The translations under genes were made by a program, and so were the position numbers. The notes beneath the pieces were generated by a model. It saw only the letters and a list, made by a program, of their open reading frames with translations. It had not been told where the DNA came from and made no database searches. Positions 6,457 to 14,619 of a stretch of DNA of 24,726 nt are shown piece by piece; the first letter of the stretch is position 1, and each line of letters begins with the position of its first letter. This stretch comes from Deltaproteobacteria bacterium (lineage in GTDB: Bacteria; Desulfobacterota_D; UBA1144; Nemesobacterales; N074bin48): NCBI GenBank assembly GCA_004356685.1, contig SMWS01000026.1, positions 1 through 24,726 on the forward strand, written 5' to 3'.

Positions 6457-8685
6457 CTAGTTATATTTTGGTTGGGGATCGTCGCCGGTCTGATTTTGAG
6501 TGTTTTTTGATACAACATCAAAAAAATCAACAAGCTTAGTTTCAAGTTCATCAACATGGGTAATGACGTCGTGAATTTGCTTGTCCAGATCTTGAGCCTC
6601 TATGTCTATGTCTTCACACCTTTTCCATTCAATAATATGACCCTTTATATGGTCAAATGTCTCATGCATAGTTTTCATATCTTCGGCTATTTTAGTTAGG
6701 CTTACAACTATCTCTTTTCTTTCCCTTTCCTGTTTTATTACAAATATCCAGATTACGGCAAATAAGAAAGCAAAAAATAAAACCGCTTGAGGAGCGGTGG
6801 TTTGCAGGGTTGGATAGATTCCAAGAATGTCTATAGTAGGTATGAATTCAATGGGTGTAATGCCAATCAGTCCTGCTTCCTGAAATTCCCTTACGCCTTT
6901 TCCAATAAGTACAAATGAGAGCAAATATAGCAGGCCACTTGATATTGCGAAAAAATATCTTAGGGGCATTTTTAGTCCAAGTTTAAATATGACAATAAAC
7001 AGACCTATCAGGCAAACTGTTCCGACTAAAAACCCCCATATTACTTCAGATTGAGAACTTTCAGCCTGCAGCCACAAGGCCTGATAAAAAAGCACTGTTT
7101 CAAAGGCTTCTCTGTATACGGCAAAAAATGATACGCTTGCAAGCGTGAACACATTTTTTTTAGTAAGCGCCTGCTTGACCTTTCCTTCAATAAATGCTTT
7201 CCATTTTTGAACTTCTATTTTGGTGATAAACCAGTAGCTGACATAAAACAGAACAGCAGCGGCAATAAGCGACGTAGCCCCTTCGATTATTTCTTTTTGA
7301 GCGCTTGTTATTGATAAAACAGTTTGAGCAAGCATCCAGGTAGCCAGTCCCGCTATAAGCGCTGAGACCCAGCCATAGTGCACATATTTAATAGCTTTTC
7401 TGGAACCTGTGGCAGTTAAGAAGGCAATTATAGCAGCTACAATTAAGACCGCTTCAAGACCTTCTCTTACAATTATTGCAAAAGACTGTAGAAACGAAAA
7501 TAATTTTCCAAGAGGTTTTGTGTTTGTAAGAAGCAAAGAGGCACTAGTAAGATTGGCATCTAATTGCTGATATGTATTTTGCAGATTTTCGACGCCGTGG
7601 CCGCTTTTTATTTGGGCTCTAAATTCACTAAATTTATTTTCTATTTCTAATGTAAGCTTTTTGTCTCTGACAGCCAGTTTATTTTCAACCTTTTCAAAAC
7701 CTTGCAGATAAGCATCGATTGCTTTTGAATATGCGAGTTGCTTATCTCCATTTTCGTAAAGCTTTAGGGATTCTGAAAGCAGGGCGCCTGCAAGTATTAG
7801 AGGTTTGTTACCGCTGCCTTCAATCTCACCTGAAAAACCCGTGTTAGATCTAATTTGTGAAATTATTTCATTTATTTGATCTTTATTATATGCTGAAGAA
7901 CTTAAGCCGCCCCTAATGTCATCGTCTGACATTGTTGCAAGTAGTTTATAGTCCTTTAATTTGTCTGGTATTTCATGTGTAAACTCCAAATTTTCAGAAT
8001 TATTAGCATATCTGATAGAAAGAACGTAAAAAGCAATATTCCATTTTTGATCTTCGGAAAGTTTTGGAAAAGAAGGCATACCGGTTCCCTTAATCCCAAA
8101 ACTAACGGTGTTGTATATTTTAAAGGCAGATAGCTCTTGTATTAAATCACCCTCACTGAATTTAGCTGGATGAGGCATAAGACCTTCTGCAAGGGGGCCG
8201 TCAGCCATACCATTTATGCCATGGCACTGAGAGCAATTATTCATATACAGAAGCTTTCCAAGTTCAGTAGAAGGAGAGACTGTTGGAAATGTCTTTAGAT
8301 TAAAATCCGATATAAGATTTTGCTCAATTTTATTGGAAAGGTCTAAAACTTCTTCTATACTTGCTTTATCTATAATTAATTTGTTTAAAAGCAGCGTATC
8401 ATTTTTTATATAAGCTTTCTCAGTTTCAATGTTGTTTGCAAATAACCTGGCACTCTCAGAAAAATCCAGCATCTCGGTGTATTCATCTTCGTTTATGACT
8501 TTTCCATTTAGTACAGCGTTTTGGTAGTCACCCCCGATATAGTCAACCAGTGATAAAATTCTTTTGGCATCCAGATTTTCTGATGCTTGTGATACTTGTG
8601 GTAGTAAAAAAAATAGGCTATAAAGAATATAAACTACTAATTGTAACTTATTAAACTTACTTGTTTTATTTGCACTCAAACTCAA
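6457..8685 (-). CDS. Cytochrome c-FTR1 fusion iron permease
   Basis: A 742-residue membrane protein that joins a periplasmic heme domain to an FTR1 high-affinity iron permease. A signal peptide or anchor (about residues 14-34) leads to a class I cytochrome c domain with heme motif CSQCH (151-155) and likely axial Met203 in GMPSFP. A helical linker (about 240-395) is followed by seven or so hydrophobic segments containing the two iron-binding motifs REGLE (407-411) and REAFE (525-529). The C-terminal 70 residues form a predicted coiled coil. By analogy with known FTR1 systems, the cytochrome may take electrons during ferrous iron oxidation coupled to uptake. No ATG fits the N-terminus. The frame starts with TTG at 8685, and a second TTG at 8679 is better spaced from the GGGG at 8687-8690. 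queC follows 49 bp downstream. Confidence 0.9.
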   Translation of the reverse strand: MSLSANKTSKFNKLQLVVYILYSLFFLLPQVSQASENLDAKRILSLVDYIGGDYQNAVLNGKVINEDEYTEMLDFSESARLFANNIETEKAYIKNDTLLLNKLIIDKASIEEVLDLSNKIEQNLISDFNLKTFPTVSPSTELGKLLYMNNCSQCHGINGMADGPLAEGLMPHPAKFSEGDLIQELSAFKIYNTVSFGIKGTGMPSFPKLSEDQKWNIAFYVLSIRYANNSENLEFTHEIPDKLKDYKLLATMSDDDIRGGLSSSAYNKDQINEIISQIRSNTGFSGEIEGSGNKPLILAGALLSESLKLYENGDKQLAYSKAIDAYLQGFEKVENKLAVRDKKLTLEIENKFSEFRAQIKSGHGVENLQNTYQQLDANLTSASLLLTNTKPLGKLFSFLQSFAIIVREGLEAVLIVAAIIAFLTATGSRKAIKYVHYGWVSALIAGLATWMLAQTVLSITSAQKEIIEGATSLIAAAVLFYVSYWFITKIEVQKWKAFIEGKVKQALTKKNVFTLASVSFFAVYREAFETVLFYQALWLQAESSQSEVIWGFLVGTVCLIGLFIVIFKLGLKMPLRYFFAISSGLLYLLSFVLIGKGVREFQEAGLIGITPIEFIPTIDILGIYPTLQTTAPQAVLFFAFLFAVIWIFVIKQERERKEIVVSLTKIAEDMKTMHETFDHIKGHIIEWKRCEDIDIEAQDLDKQIHDVITHVDELETKLVDFFDVVSKNTQNQTGDDPQPKYN

Positions 8686-8739
8686 ACCCCATTTATTATT
8701 TATAAAGTATTCAAAATATTAATCAGAAGGGAATTAAAA

Positions 8740-8839
8740 TCAAATGTGTGATGTTACCATGAGCCAAATGCCTGTCAATATTGCCGTAATTAGAAAGAAA
8801 AAAGGTCATTGCAGGGTAAGCGAATTTGATTAAAACCAA
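8740..8839 (-). pseudogene. Possible remnant of a small membrane protein
   Basis: Two overlapping minus-strand frames join if one base is removed from the T6 run: LIKFAYPAMTFF leads into LITAILTGIWLMVTSHI and a stop. The joined product is a hydrophobic single-span peptide of about 32 residues. It lies between the divergent rimI and FTR1 genes. No good start or ribosome site is visible, so it may be a decayed gene, a small gene with a sequencing error, or chance. Confidence 0.2.
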
Positions 8840-8853
8840 AGCAGATGTACTAT
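8826..8853 (+). promoter_or_regulatory. Promoter of rimI
   Basis: TTGATT (8826-8831), 16-bp spacer, TACTAT (8848-8853). The transcription start would be about 8860, only some 3 bases before the ATG at 8863, which has no Shine-Dalgarno. Confidence 0.45.
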
Positions 8854-8862
8854 TTTTGATCC

Positions 8863-9342
8863 ATGTTACAAAATAATGATTTTATAATTAAGCCTATGTC
8901 TGTAGACGATATAGGTCAGATAATGGAGATCGAGAATGTGAGTTTTCCGACACCATGGCACGAAAAAATATTTGAAATGGAGCTAAAAAAGCCTCGAACC
9001 CTCCATTCAGTATGTAAAAAAAATAATAGAGTTGTTGGATACCTTATTTCATGGATGTTATATGATGAGATTCATATTCTAAATGTTGCTGTGCACCCGG
9101 ACTGCAGAAGAAACGGTATTGCGAAAAAGCTAATTGATTACACTATAACTCACTTTGCAAATAAAGGGGCAATCACCGTAATTCTGGAGGTCAGGACAAG
9201 TAACAAAGCCGCTCAAAACCTTTATGAAAAACTTGGTTTTAAAACCCTTCGGGCTAGAAAAAATTACTATACAGACACTGGTGAAGATGCCCTGGTGATG
9301 ATGCTGGATGTTAGCAGCGGCGATAAAATTGATGATATATGA
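8863..9342 (+). CDS. rimI: RimI-like ribosomal protein N-alpha-acetyltransferase
   Basis: A GNAT-family acetyltransferase of 159 residues. RimI acetylates the N-terminal alanine of ribosomal protein bS18. The acetyl-CoA pyrophosphate loop RRNGIAKKL is at residues 82-90. LEVRTSN is at about 108-114, with Glu109, and Tyr121 follows in LYEKLGF; they have the same 12-residue separation as the catalytic Glu103/Tyr115 of E. coli RimI. The RKNYYTDTGEDALVMML ending is also characteristic of RimI rather than of general GNATs. The protein starts about 8 residues earlier than most relatives. The gene converges on the methylmalonyl-CoA mutase gene, with only 9 bp between stops. Confidence 0.88.
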   Translation: MLQNNDFIIKPMSVDDIGQIMEIENVSFPTPWHEKIFEMELKKPRTLHSVCKKNNRVVGYLISWMLYDEIHILNVAVHPDCRRNGIAKKLIDYTITHFANKGAITVILEVRTSNKAAQNLYEKLGFKTLRARKNYYTDTGEDALVMMLDVSSGDKIDDI

Positions 9343-9351
9343 TAAATAATA

Positions 9352-10965
9352 TTACACTGCGCGGCTACTTTGCTTGCCGTAGCGGGTATAAATCTTTTGA
9401 AGTGCGTTTGTCATTTCTCCAATAGTTGCATAGTCTCTTACAGACTGGACTATATAGGGCATCAGATTTTCGCCTGTTCTTGCGGCATTTTCTAGTTTGC
9501 TGAGTCCCTGATTAACCTTTTTATTGTCCCTACTTTTTCTTAGGTGGTCTAATTTCTTTTTCTGAATCATCTCTATTTGTGGATTGATTTTTAAAATATC
9601 TACTGGATCATCTTGATTGGTTGTGTACTCGTTTACCCCTACGATAATTCGCTCTTTTGTCTCGACTTCAAGCTGATATTTATATGAAGCCTCTTCGATT
9701 TCCTGATTTATGTATCCATCTTCAATGCACTTAATCATACCGCCCTTAGCGTCGATTATTTCAATATATTTAGTAACTTCCTGCTCCATTTTATCGGTAA
9801 GTGATTCTACTGCATAAGATCCTGCCAAAGGATCGATAGTATCTGCTATGCCACTTTCATGGGCAATTAGTTGCTGAGTTCGCAGTGCTATAGTAGCGGC
9901 TTCCTCAGATGGTAGAGCTAGAGCTTCGTCATAAGAATTAGTATGAAGGGACTGAGTGCCACCAAAAACAGAGGCTAGAGCCTGCATGGTAACTCTCATT
10001 ATATTATTTTTTGGCTGTTGGGCTGTAAGAGTTACGCCTGATGTTTGAGAGTGTACTCTAAATTTTAAAGCACGCTGGTTTTTAACTCTAAATCTTTGCT
10101 TGAGGATTTTTGCCCATAGTCTTCTCGTAGCTCTAAACTTTGCAATTTCTTCTAAAAAATTATTATGAACGGCAAAGAAAAATGATACCCTTTCGGCTAC
10201 TTGGTCAATGTCCAATCCCCTTTTTTGAGCATGATTCAAATATTCGATGGCATCTGCAAGCATGAAGGCTGATTCCTGGACTGCAGATGAACCTGCTTCT
10301 CTTATATGATATCCGCTTACGCTTATGGGGTTCCAACTGGGAATACTGTCTCTGCAATATTCAAGCATGTCTATTGTGATTTTCACAGATGGCCCTGGAG
10401 GAAAAATATAAGTACCTCTTGCAATAAACTCTTTTAACAGGTCGTTTTGTACGGTTCCCCTAATCTCATGTGGTCCTACTCCCTGTTTTTCTGCGGCTAC
10501 CATATACATTGCAAGCAGCATTGAAGCAGTTGCATTTATCGTCATGGAAGTGCTTACCTGTGAGAGCGCAATTCCACTAAACAATATCTCTATATCTTGC
10601 AGTGAATCTATTGCTACACCGACCTTTCCTACCTCACCTCTGCTAACAGGATCATCTGAGTCATATCCCATTTGGGTTGGAAGATCAAAGGCAACGCTCA
10701 GGCCCGTCTGGCCCTGATCCAATAGATATTTAAACCTTTGGTTTGTTTCTTCAGCACTACCAAAGCCAGCGTACTGGCGCATTGTCCACAGGCGTCCACG
10801 ATACATAGTGGACTGGATTCCACGTGTAAATGGATAACTGCCAGGTTTTCCTATTTCGCTGTCATAATCAATTTCTTTGGTATCTGCAGGAGTGTAAAGC
10901 CTGTTAATCTCGATTCCTGAAGGAGTAGTAAATGAATCTTTTCTTTCTTTTACTTTTTTACTCAT
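9352..10965 (-). CDS. Methylmalonyl-CoA mutase, large (catalytic) subunit without B12 domain
   Basis: This 537-residue protein is the substrate-binding TIM-barrel half of adenosylcobalamin-dependent acyl-CoA mutases, which interconvert succinyl-CoA and (R)-methylmalonyl-CoA. Compared with the Propionibacterium enzyme, the residues Tyr89, Gln197, Arg207 and His244 correspond to Tyr55 (STMY), Gln173 (TVQND), Arg183 (IARG) and His220 (SGYH). Tyr and Arg at the first and third positions are the methylmalonyl-CoA signature; isobutyryl-CoA mutases have Phe and Gln. The chain stops where the cobalamin-binding DxHxxG domain would begin, so a separate small subunit must be encoded elsewhere. It follows the prenyl synthase gene by 30 bp in one unit. 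No clear ribosome site is seen. Confidence 0.93.
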   Translation of the reverse strand: MSKKVKERKDSFTTPSGIEINRLYTPADTKEIDYDSEIGKPGSYPFTRGIQSTMYRGRLWTMRQYAGFGSAEETNQRFKYLLDQGQTGLSVAFDLPTQMGYDSDDPVSRGEVGKVGVAIDSLQDIEILFSGIALSQVSTSMTINATASMLLAMYMVAAEKQGVGPHEIRGTVQNDLLKEFIARGTYIFPPGPSVKITIDMLEYCRDSIPSWNPISVSGYHIREAGSSAVQESAFMLADAIEYLNHAQKRGLDIDQVAERVSFFFAVHNNFLEEIAKFRATRRLWAKILKQRFRVKNQRALKFRVHSQTSGVTLTAQQPKNNIMRVTMQALASVFGGTQSLHTNSYDEALALPSEEAATIALRTQQLIAHESGIADTIDPLAGSYAVESLTDKMEQEVTKYIEIIDAKGGMIKCIEDGYINQEIEEASYKYQLEVETKERIIVGVNEYTTNQDDPVDILKINPQIEMIQKKKLDHLRKSRDNKKVNQGLSKLENAARTGENLMPYIVQSVRDYATIGEMTNALQKIYTRYGKQSSRAV

Positions 10966-10995
10966 TATTAAGCGGTAATAGCTGTTATGAAATAA

Positions 10996-11976
10996 TTAAT
11001 TTGTTCTTTCTACGACAAAATCAGCCAGCATATCGAGTGATTTATTAAATTCATTTGTAGGCAGATAAGTCAATGATTCCTTTGCCTTGTCTGCATATAT
11101 TTTTGCAGAGTCCTTAGTTTTATCGGCACCTTTATATTTGCTTACTATTTCAAAAATAAATGAAAGCTCCTGCTCATCAAAACTCTCTTTTCCTAGTATT
11201 TTATTCACTTTGTCTTTTTCTGTTTTTGTTGCGCCTTGGATAGAATAAAAAAGCGGTAACGTCATTTTTCCTTCAACAAGATCCTGCCCAACCTGTTTTC
11301 CAAATTCCTGCTGAGTTGAACTATAATCTAAAGCGTCATCTACGAGCTGAAACGCTATACCAAGATTGAGGCCATAACTTCCAACTGCATTAATTTTATC
11401 GTTGTCATTGTTTGCAAGTAGTGCTCCAACCCGTGCGCTGCTTTCTATAAGGGAAGCCGTTTTATTTTCAATAATCCCAAAACAAACATCTTCGGTTGTT
11501 TCTATCATGCTTGCAGAGCTCATTACTTCCAATACCTGCCCTTCGGCAAGTTTGGCCGACGCATCGGTTACAGCTTTAATTAATTCAAGATTGCCGCATG
11601 ACTGTATGAGACCAAGCGCCTTAGACAGTAGAAAATCGCCTACGAGTACGGTTGGCTTGTTACCCCATACAACATTCGATGATTCTTTACCCCTTCTTAG
11701 CGCCGCATCATCAACAACATCGTCATGAAGCAGGGAAGCTGTATGAATAAGCTCAATAGCAGCAGCTGATGCTATTTTTTTCCATCCATCTGTGAGTCCC
11801 AAAGACCCGCTGCAGAGAAGTAAAATAGCAGGCCTGATTCTTTTACCTCCACCTGCAAGCAGATATTTTGATATTTCATAAACAAGTGGAACAGGAGATT
11901 GAATACTTTTATCTATTTGTTCTTCTACCCGGACTAAATCACCTGATATTATTGATAATATTTCAGAAAGTCCCAT
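10996..11976 (-). CDS. Long-chain trans-polyprenyl diphosphate synthase (IspB-like)
   Basis: A 326-residue all-helical prenyl transferase that extends allylic diphosphates with isopentenyl diphosphate, most likely to make the quinone side chain. The first aspartate-rich motif DDVVD is at 85-89, followed by the RRG arginine pair. The second motif DDALD is at 213-217, in the GIAFQLVDDALDY context. GGGKRIRP (42-49) is the isopentenyl-diphosphate-binding site. The small residues before the first motif (HTASLLHDD) indicate a long-chain enzyme like octaprenyl diphosphate synthase rather than a C15/C20 enzyme. It is the first gene of an operon with methylmalonyl-CoA mutase and has a promoter just upstream of its ATG. 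Confidence 0.92.
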   Translation of the reverse strand: MGLSEILSIISGDLVRVEEQIDKSIQSPVPLVYEISKYLLAGGGKRIRPAILLLCSGSLGLTDGWKKIASAAAIELIHTASLLHDDVVDDAALRRGKESSNVVWGNKPTVLVGDFLLSKALGLIQSCGNLELIKAVTDASAKLAEGQVLEVMSSASMIETTEDVCFGIIENKTASLIESSARVGALLANNDNDKINAVGSYGLNLGIAFQLVDDALDYSSTQQEFGKQVGQDLVEGKMTLPLFYSIQGATKTEKDKVNKILGKESFDEQELSFIFEIVSKYKGADKTKDSAKIYADKAKESLTYLPTNEFNKSLDMLADFVVERTN

Positions 11977-11986
11977 CTTAAGTCTT

Positions 11987-12015
11987 AAATTATCTGAACT
12001 AGGCTATATAGTCAA
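11987..12015 (-). promoter_or_regulatory. Promoter of the prenyl synthase-mutase operon
   Basis: On the minus strand TTGACT (12015-12010), exactly 17 bp, then TAATTT (11992-11987). The transcript should start near 11980, about four bases before the ATG at 11976, with no Shine-Dalgarno in between. A leaderless or nearly leaderless mRNA is implied. Confidence 0.6.
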
Positions 12016-12110
12016 AGTTTAGAATATAGATTATTAAATCCAACTTATATATGATAAAAATTATTAAAATTCACTTTTATACTTTATAGTTAAATAGAAT
12101 TTGAAAGTAA

Positions 12111-14366
12111 ATGTATAAATGTTCACTTCGTATGTTACATCTTATGATAATGTCTTTGACAATCAATTTATTAAAAAAATTAAGATTGTTTGTAAATATT
12201 TTTATAACGAGTGTTGTGTTAATATTCATGTGCACTTATGTTTATGGGTTGGAAACAAACAAAATGGGTAAACAAAACAGACTGAGTAAAGAGAAAAGTC
12301 CGTATTTACTGCAGCATGCGGACAACCCCGTTGATTGGTATCCCTGGGGGCAAGAGGCTTTTGAAAAAGCTAAGAAAGAAGATAAACCTATTTTTCTTTC
12401 TATCGGATACTCGACCTGCCATTGGTGCCATGTAATGGAGCATGAATCCTTTGAAGATGAGCAGGTTGCAAAACTTATGAACCAAACCTTTATATCAATT
12501 AAGGTAGATCGAGAGGAGAGGCCGGATATAGATAATGTATATATGAGTGTTTGTCATATGCTCTCTCAGGGAAGCTGCGGCTGGCCGCTTAATATTATAA
12601 TGACTCCGGATAAAAAGCCTTTTTTTGCAGCCACATATATTCCCAAACATACCAGGTTTGGCAGGGCTGGTATGATGGACTTAGTCCCCAGAATTGCAGA
12701 TATGTGGAAAACAAATAGAGAGGCTCTACTGAAGTCTGCAGATAAAATTACTTTTGCTTTAAAACAAAATTCAGCAACTAAAAGTATCAATTCGAGCCAG
12801 AATTATGATAAATCTATACTTGATTTAACATTTACTCAATTAGAACAACGTTTTGATACTATTCACGGTGGATATGGCAGAGCCCCCAAATTTCCCTCAC
12901 CTCATAACAACCTGTTTCTGCTCAGGTATTGGAAGAGAACTGGCAACAAAAAAGCGCTTCAAATGGTAGAAAAAACACTTACCGAAATGCGGATGGGTGG
13001 GATTTATGATCATATTGGTTTTGGTTTTCACAGATATTCAACCGATCCTGAGTGGCTTGTACCACATTTTGAAAAAATGCTTTACGACCAGGCAATGATT
13101 GCTATGGCTTATATAGAAACCTATCAGGCAACCAAAAACGAATTTTATAAAGAAACTGCCGAGGAAATTTTTGAATATGTTTTGCGGGATATGACATCTG
13201 AGGTAGGCGGATTCTATTCGGCAGAGGATGCTGATAGTGAAGGGGAAGAAGGGAAATTTTATGTTTGGCAAAAAGAAGAATTAATAACAATTTTGGGAAA
13301 AGACACAGCAGAGCTATTTTCTCAAATCTATGAAGTAAAAGAGAGAGGTAATTTTTCAGACGAAGCATCTGGAAAAATAGCAGGAGATAATATTTTACAC
13401 CTTAAAAAATCTTTGGGTCAACACGCAAATGATAACCAAAAGTCGGAAGAGGAATTACTTAAGATAGTCGAAGAGGCAAGACAAAAGCTTTTTAAGATTA
13501 GAGAAAAAAGGGTGCATCCATATAAAGATGATAAAATTCTTGTCGACTGGAATGGGCTTATGATAGCGGCGCTTGCAAAAGCTGCAAAAGCCTTTGATAA
13601 TAAAAAATATTCTGATCATGCTGAAAAAGCCGCCGAATTTGTTATTTCTCAAATGAAAAATGAGGATGGCAGCCTGCTTCACAGATACAGGCAGGGGGAG
13701 TCTGGAATCGAAGCAAACATTGATGACTACGCATTTATGATATGGGGACTTACCGAACTCTACGAAGCCACGTTTAATATAAAATATTTAAAAAACGCTA
13801 CTGAGCTAAACAGTTATGCTTTGAGTAAGTTTTGGGATGAGCAGGCATGGGGATTCTATTTTACCCCGGAAGGTGGAGAAGAGCTTTTAGTAAGACCAAA
13901 AGAAATATATGATGGAGCAATACCTTCTGCAAATTCGGTATTTTTATTAAATCTCTTAAGGCTGTCAAAACTCACAGCCGATTCAGATTTAGAAGATAAA
14001 GCTTTCAAACTTTCTCAGGCATTTTTTTCAAACGTTTCAAAACATCCTTCCGGTTATACCCAGTTTATGGCAGGATTGGATTTTGCCCTTGGACCATCTT
14101 ATGAAGTAGTATTGGTTGGAGAGCCGGGTAAAGATGATATAACAAATATGATTTATTCAATAAGGAAAGAGTATTTTCCAAGTAAAGTGGTTCTTTTTAA
14201 AAATATTACAGATGAGTCAAAGCAATTAGAGCAGATAGCTTCATACAGTAAGAGCCATATCCAGCTTAAAGGCAAGGCAACCGCATATGTTTGCAAGAAT
14301 TACGTTTGCAACCTTCCTACCAATGATACGAAAAAAATGATTTCACTATTAAAAAGTGAATCATAA
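12111..14366 (+). CDS. Exported DUF255 thioredoxin-fold protein (YyaL/SPATA20-like)
   Basis: A 751-residue protein of the YyaL/spermatogenesis-associated protein 20 family. Its N-terminal thioredoxin-like domain starts at [21 protein letters not shown] (about residues 56-76, split by eye into family blocks), with the redox motif CHWC at 103-106. The remaining 500 or so residues form the (alpha/alpha) barrel part resembling N-acylglucosamine epimerase and glycosidase folds. Unlike many relatives it has a hydrophobic N-terminal segment (about 25-46) ending in a likely signal peptidase site, so it is probably exported. The biochemical function of the family is not settled. The ATG at 12111 has a weak GAAAG site; later in-frame Met codons at 12132 or 12150 would keep the signal. 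It is divergent from the prenyl synthase operon. Confidence 0.88.
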   Translation: MYKCSLRMLHLMIMSLTINLLKKLRLFVNIFITSVVLIFMCTYVYGLETNKMGKQNRLSKEKSPYLLQHADNPVDWYPWGQEAFEKAKKEDKPIFLSIGYSTCHWCHVMEHESFEDEQVAKLMNQTFISIKVDREERPDIDNVYMSVCHMLSQGSCGWPLNIIMTPDKKPFFAATYIPKHTRFGRAGMMDLVPRIADMWKTNREALLKSADKITFALKQNSATKSINSSQNYDKSILDLTFTQLEQRFDTIHGGYGRAPKFPSPHNNLFLLRYWKRTGNKKALQMVEKTLTEMRMGGIYDHIGFGFHRYSTDPEWLVPHFEKMLYDQAMIAMAYIETYQATKNEFYKETAEEIFEYVLRDMTSEVGGFYSAEDADSEGEEGKFYVWQKEELITILGKDTAELFSQIYEVKERGNFSDEASGKIAGDNILHLKKSLGQHANDNQKSEEELLKIVEEARQKLFKIREKRVHPYKDDKILVDWNGLMIAALAKAAKAFDNKKYSDHAEKAAEFVISQMKNEDGSLLHRYRQGESGIEANIDDYAFMIWGLTELYEATFNIKYLKNATELNSYALSKFWDEQAWGFYFTPEGGEELLVRPKEIYDGAIPSANSVFLLNLLRLSKLTADSDLEDKAFKLSQAFFSNVSKHPSGYTQFMAGLDFALGPSYEVVLVGEPGKDDITNMIYSIRKEYFPSKVVLFKNITDESKQLEQIASYSKSHIQLKGKATAYVCKNYVCNLPTNDTKKMISLLKSES

Positions 14367-14381
14367 AAAAAAAATAAAAAC

Positions 14382-14410
14382 TTGAAATTCCAATAACAAA
14401 ATATTATATT
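14382..14410 (+). promoter_or_regulatory. Promoter of the 55-residue acidic protein gene
   Basis: TTGAAA (14382-14387), 17-bp spacer, TATATT (14405-14410). Transcription would start near 14417, about 29 bases before the ATG, which leaves room for the AGGAGG site. Confidence 0.55.
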
Positions 14411-14445
14411 TCTGCAATTTATAAATTCACTTATCAGGAGGCCCT

Positions 14446-14613
14446 ATGGCAAGGGAGAGTCGTAGGAAAGTTAAAGATTTAGTCGAGATGTTGGAGAATC
14501 CTGATGATTCCGGATATGTCGGTGGAGACTATGAAGACATGATGGAAGAGCTTGAAAAAGGACTTTCATCGGAAGAGCGCGAGGACGGCGAAGAGATAGA
14601 GGATGAAGAATGA
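14446..14613 (+). CDS. Small acidic protein, 55 residues, unknown function
   Basis: The reading frame ATG 14446 to TGA 14613 is preceded by a perfect AGGAGG at 14436-14441, one of the strongest ribosome sites in the window, and by its own promoter. The product begins with a basic stretch (RESRRKVK) and is otherwise highly acidic: about 20 of its last 35 residues are Asp or Glu, and it ends IEDEE. It should be helical or disordered, soluble and cytoplasmic. I do not recognise a family. The pattern of a short basic head with a long acidic tail recalls small nucleic-acid mimics or ribosome- or polymerase-associated regulators, but that is inference. It converges on mnmG with 6 bp between stops. 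Confidence 0.72.
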   Translation: MARESRRKVKDLVEMLENPDDSGYVGGDYEDMMEELEKGLSSEEREDGEEIEDEE

Positions 14614-14619
14614 AGAATA

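Noticed and set aside
6408..6557. 50-codon N-terminal extension of the queC frame
   Set aside because: It overlaps the end of the FTR1 gene, has no similarity to QueC, and family members begin just before the PP-loop.
7551..7566. TGGCATCTAATTGC, resembling a sigma-54 promoter
   Set aside because: GG and GC are one base too close, it is inside the FTR1 coding region, and on the strand opposite to any gene start nearby.
14342..14360. TTCACT...AGTGAA hairpin before an A-run
   Set aside because: It lies in the last codons of the DUF255 gene and the run is A on the coding strand, so it is not a terminator for that gene; mnmG on the other strand ends before it.
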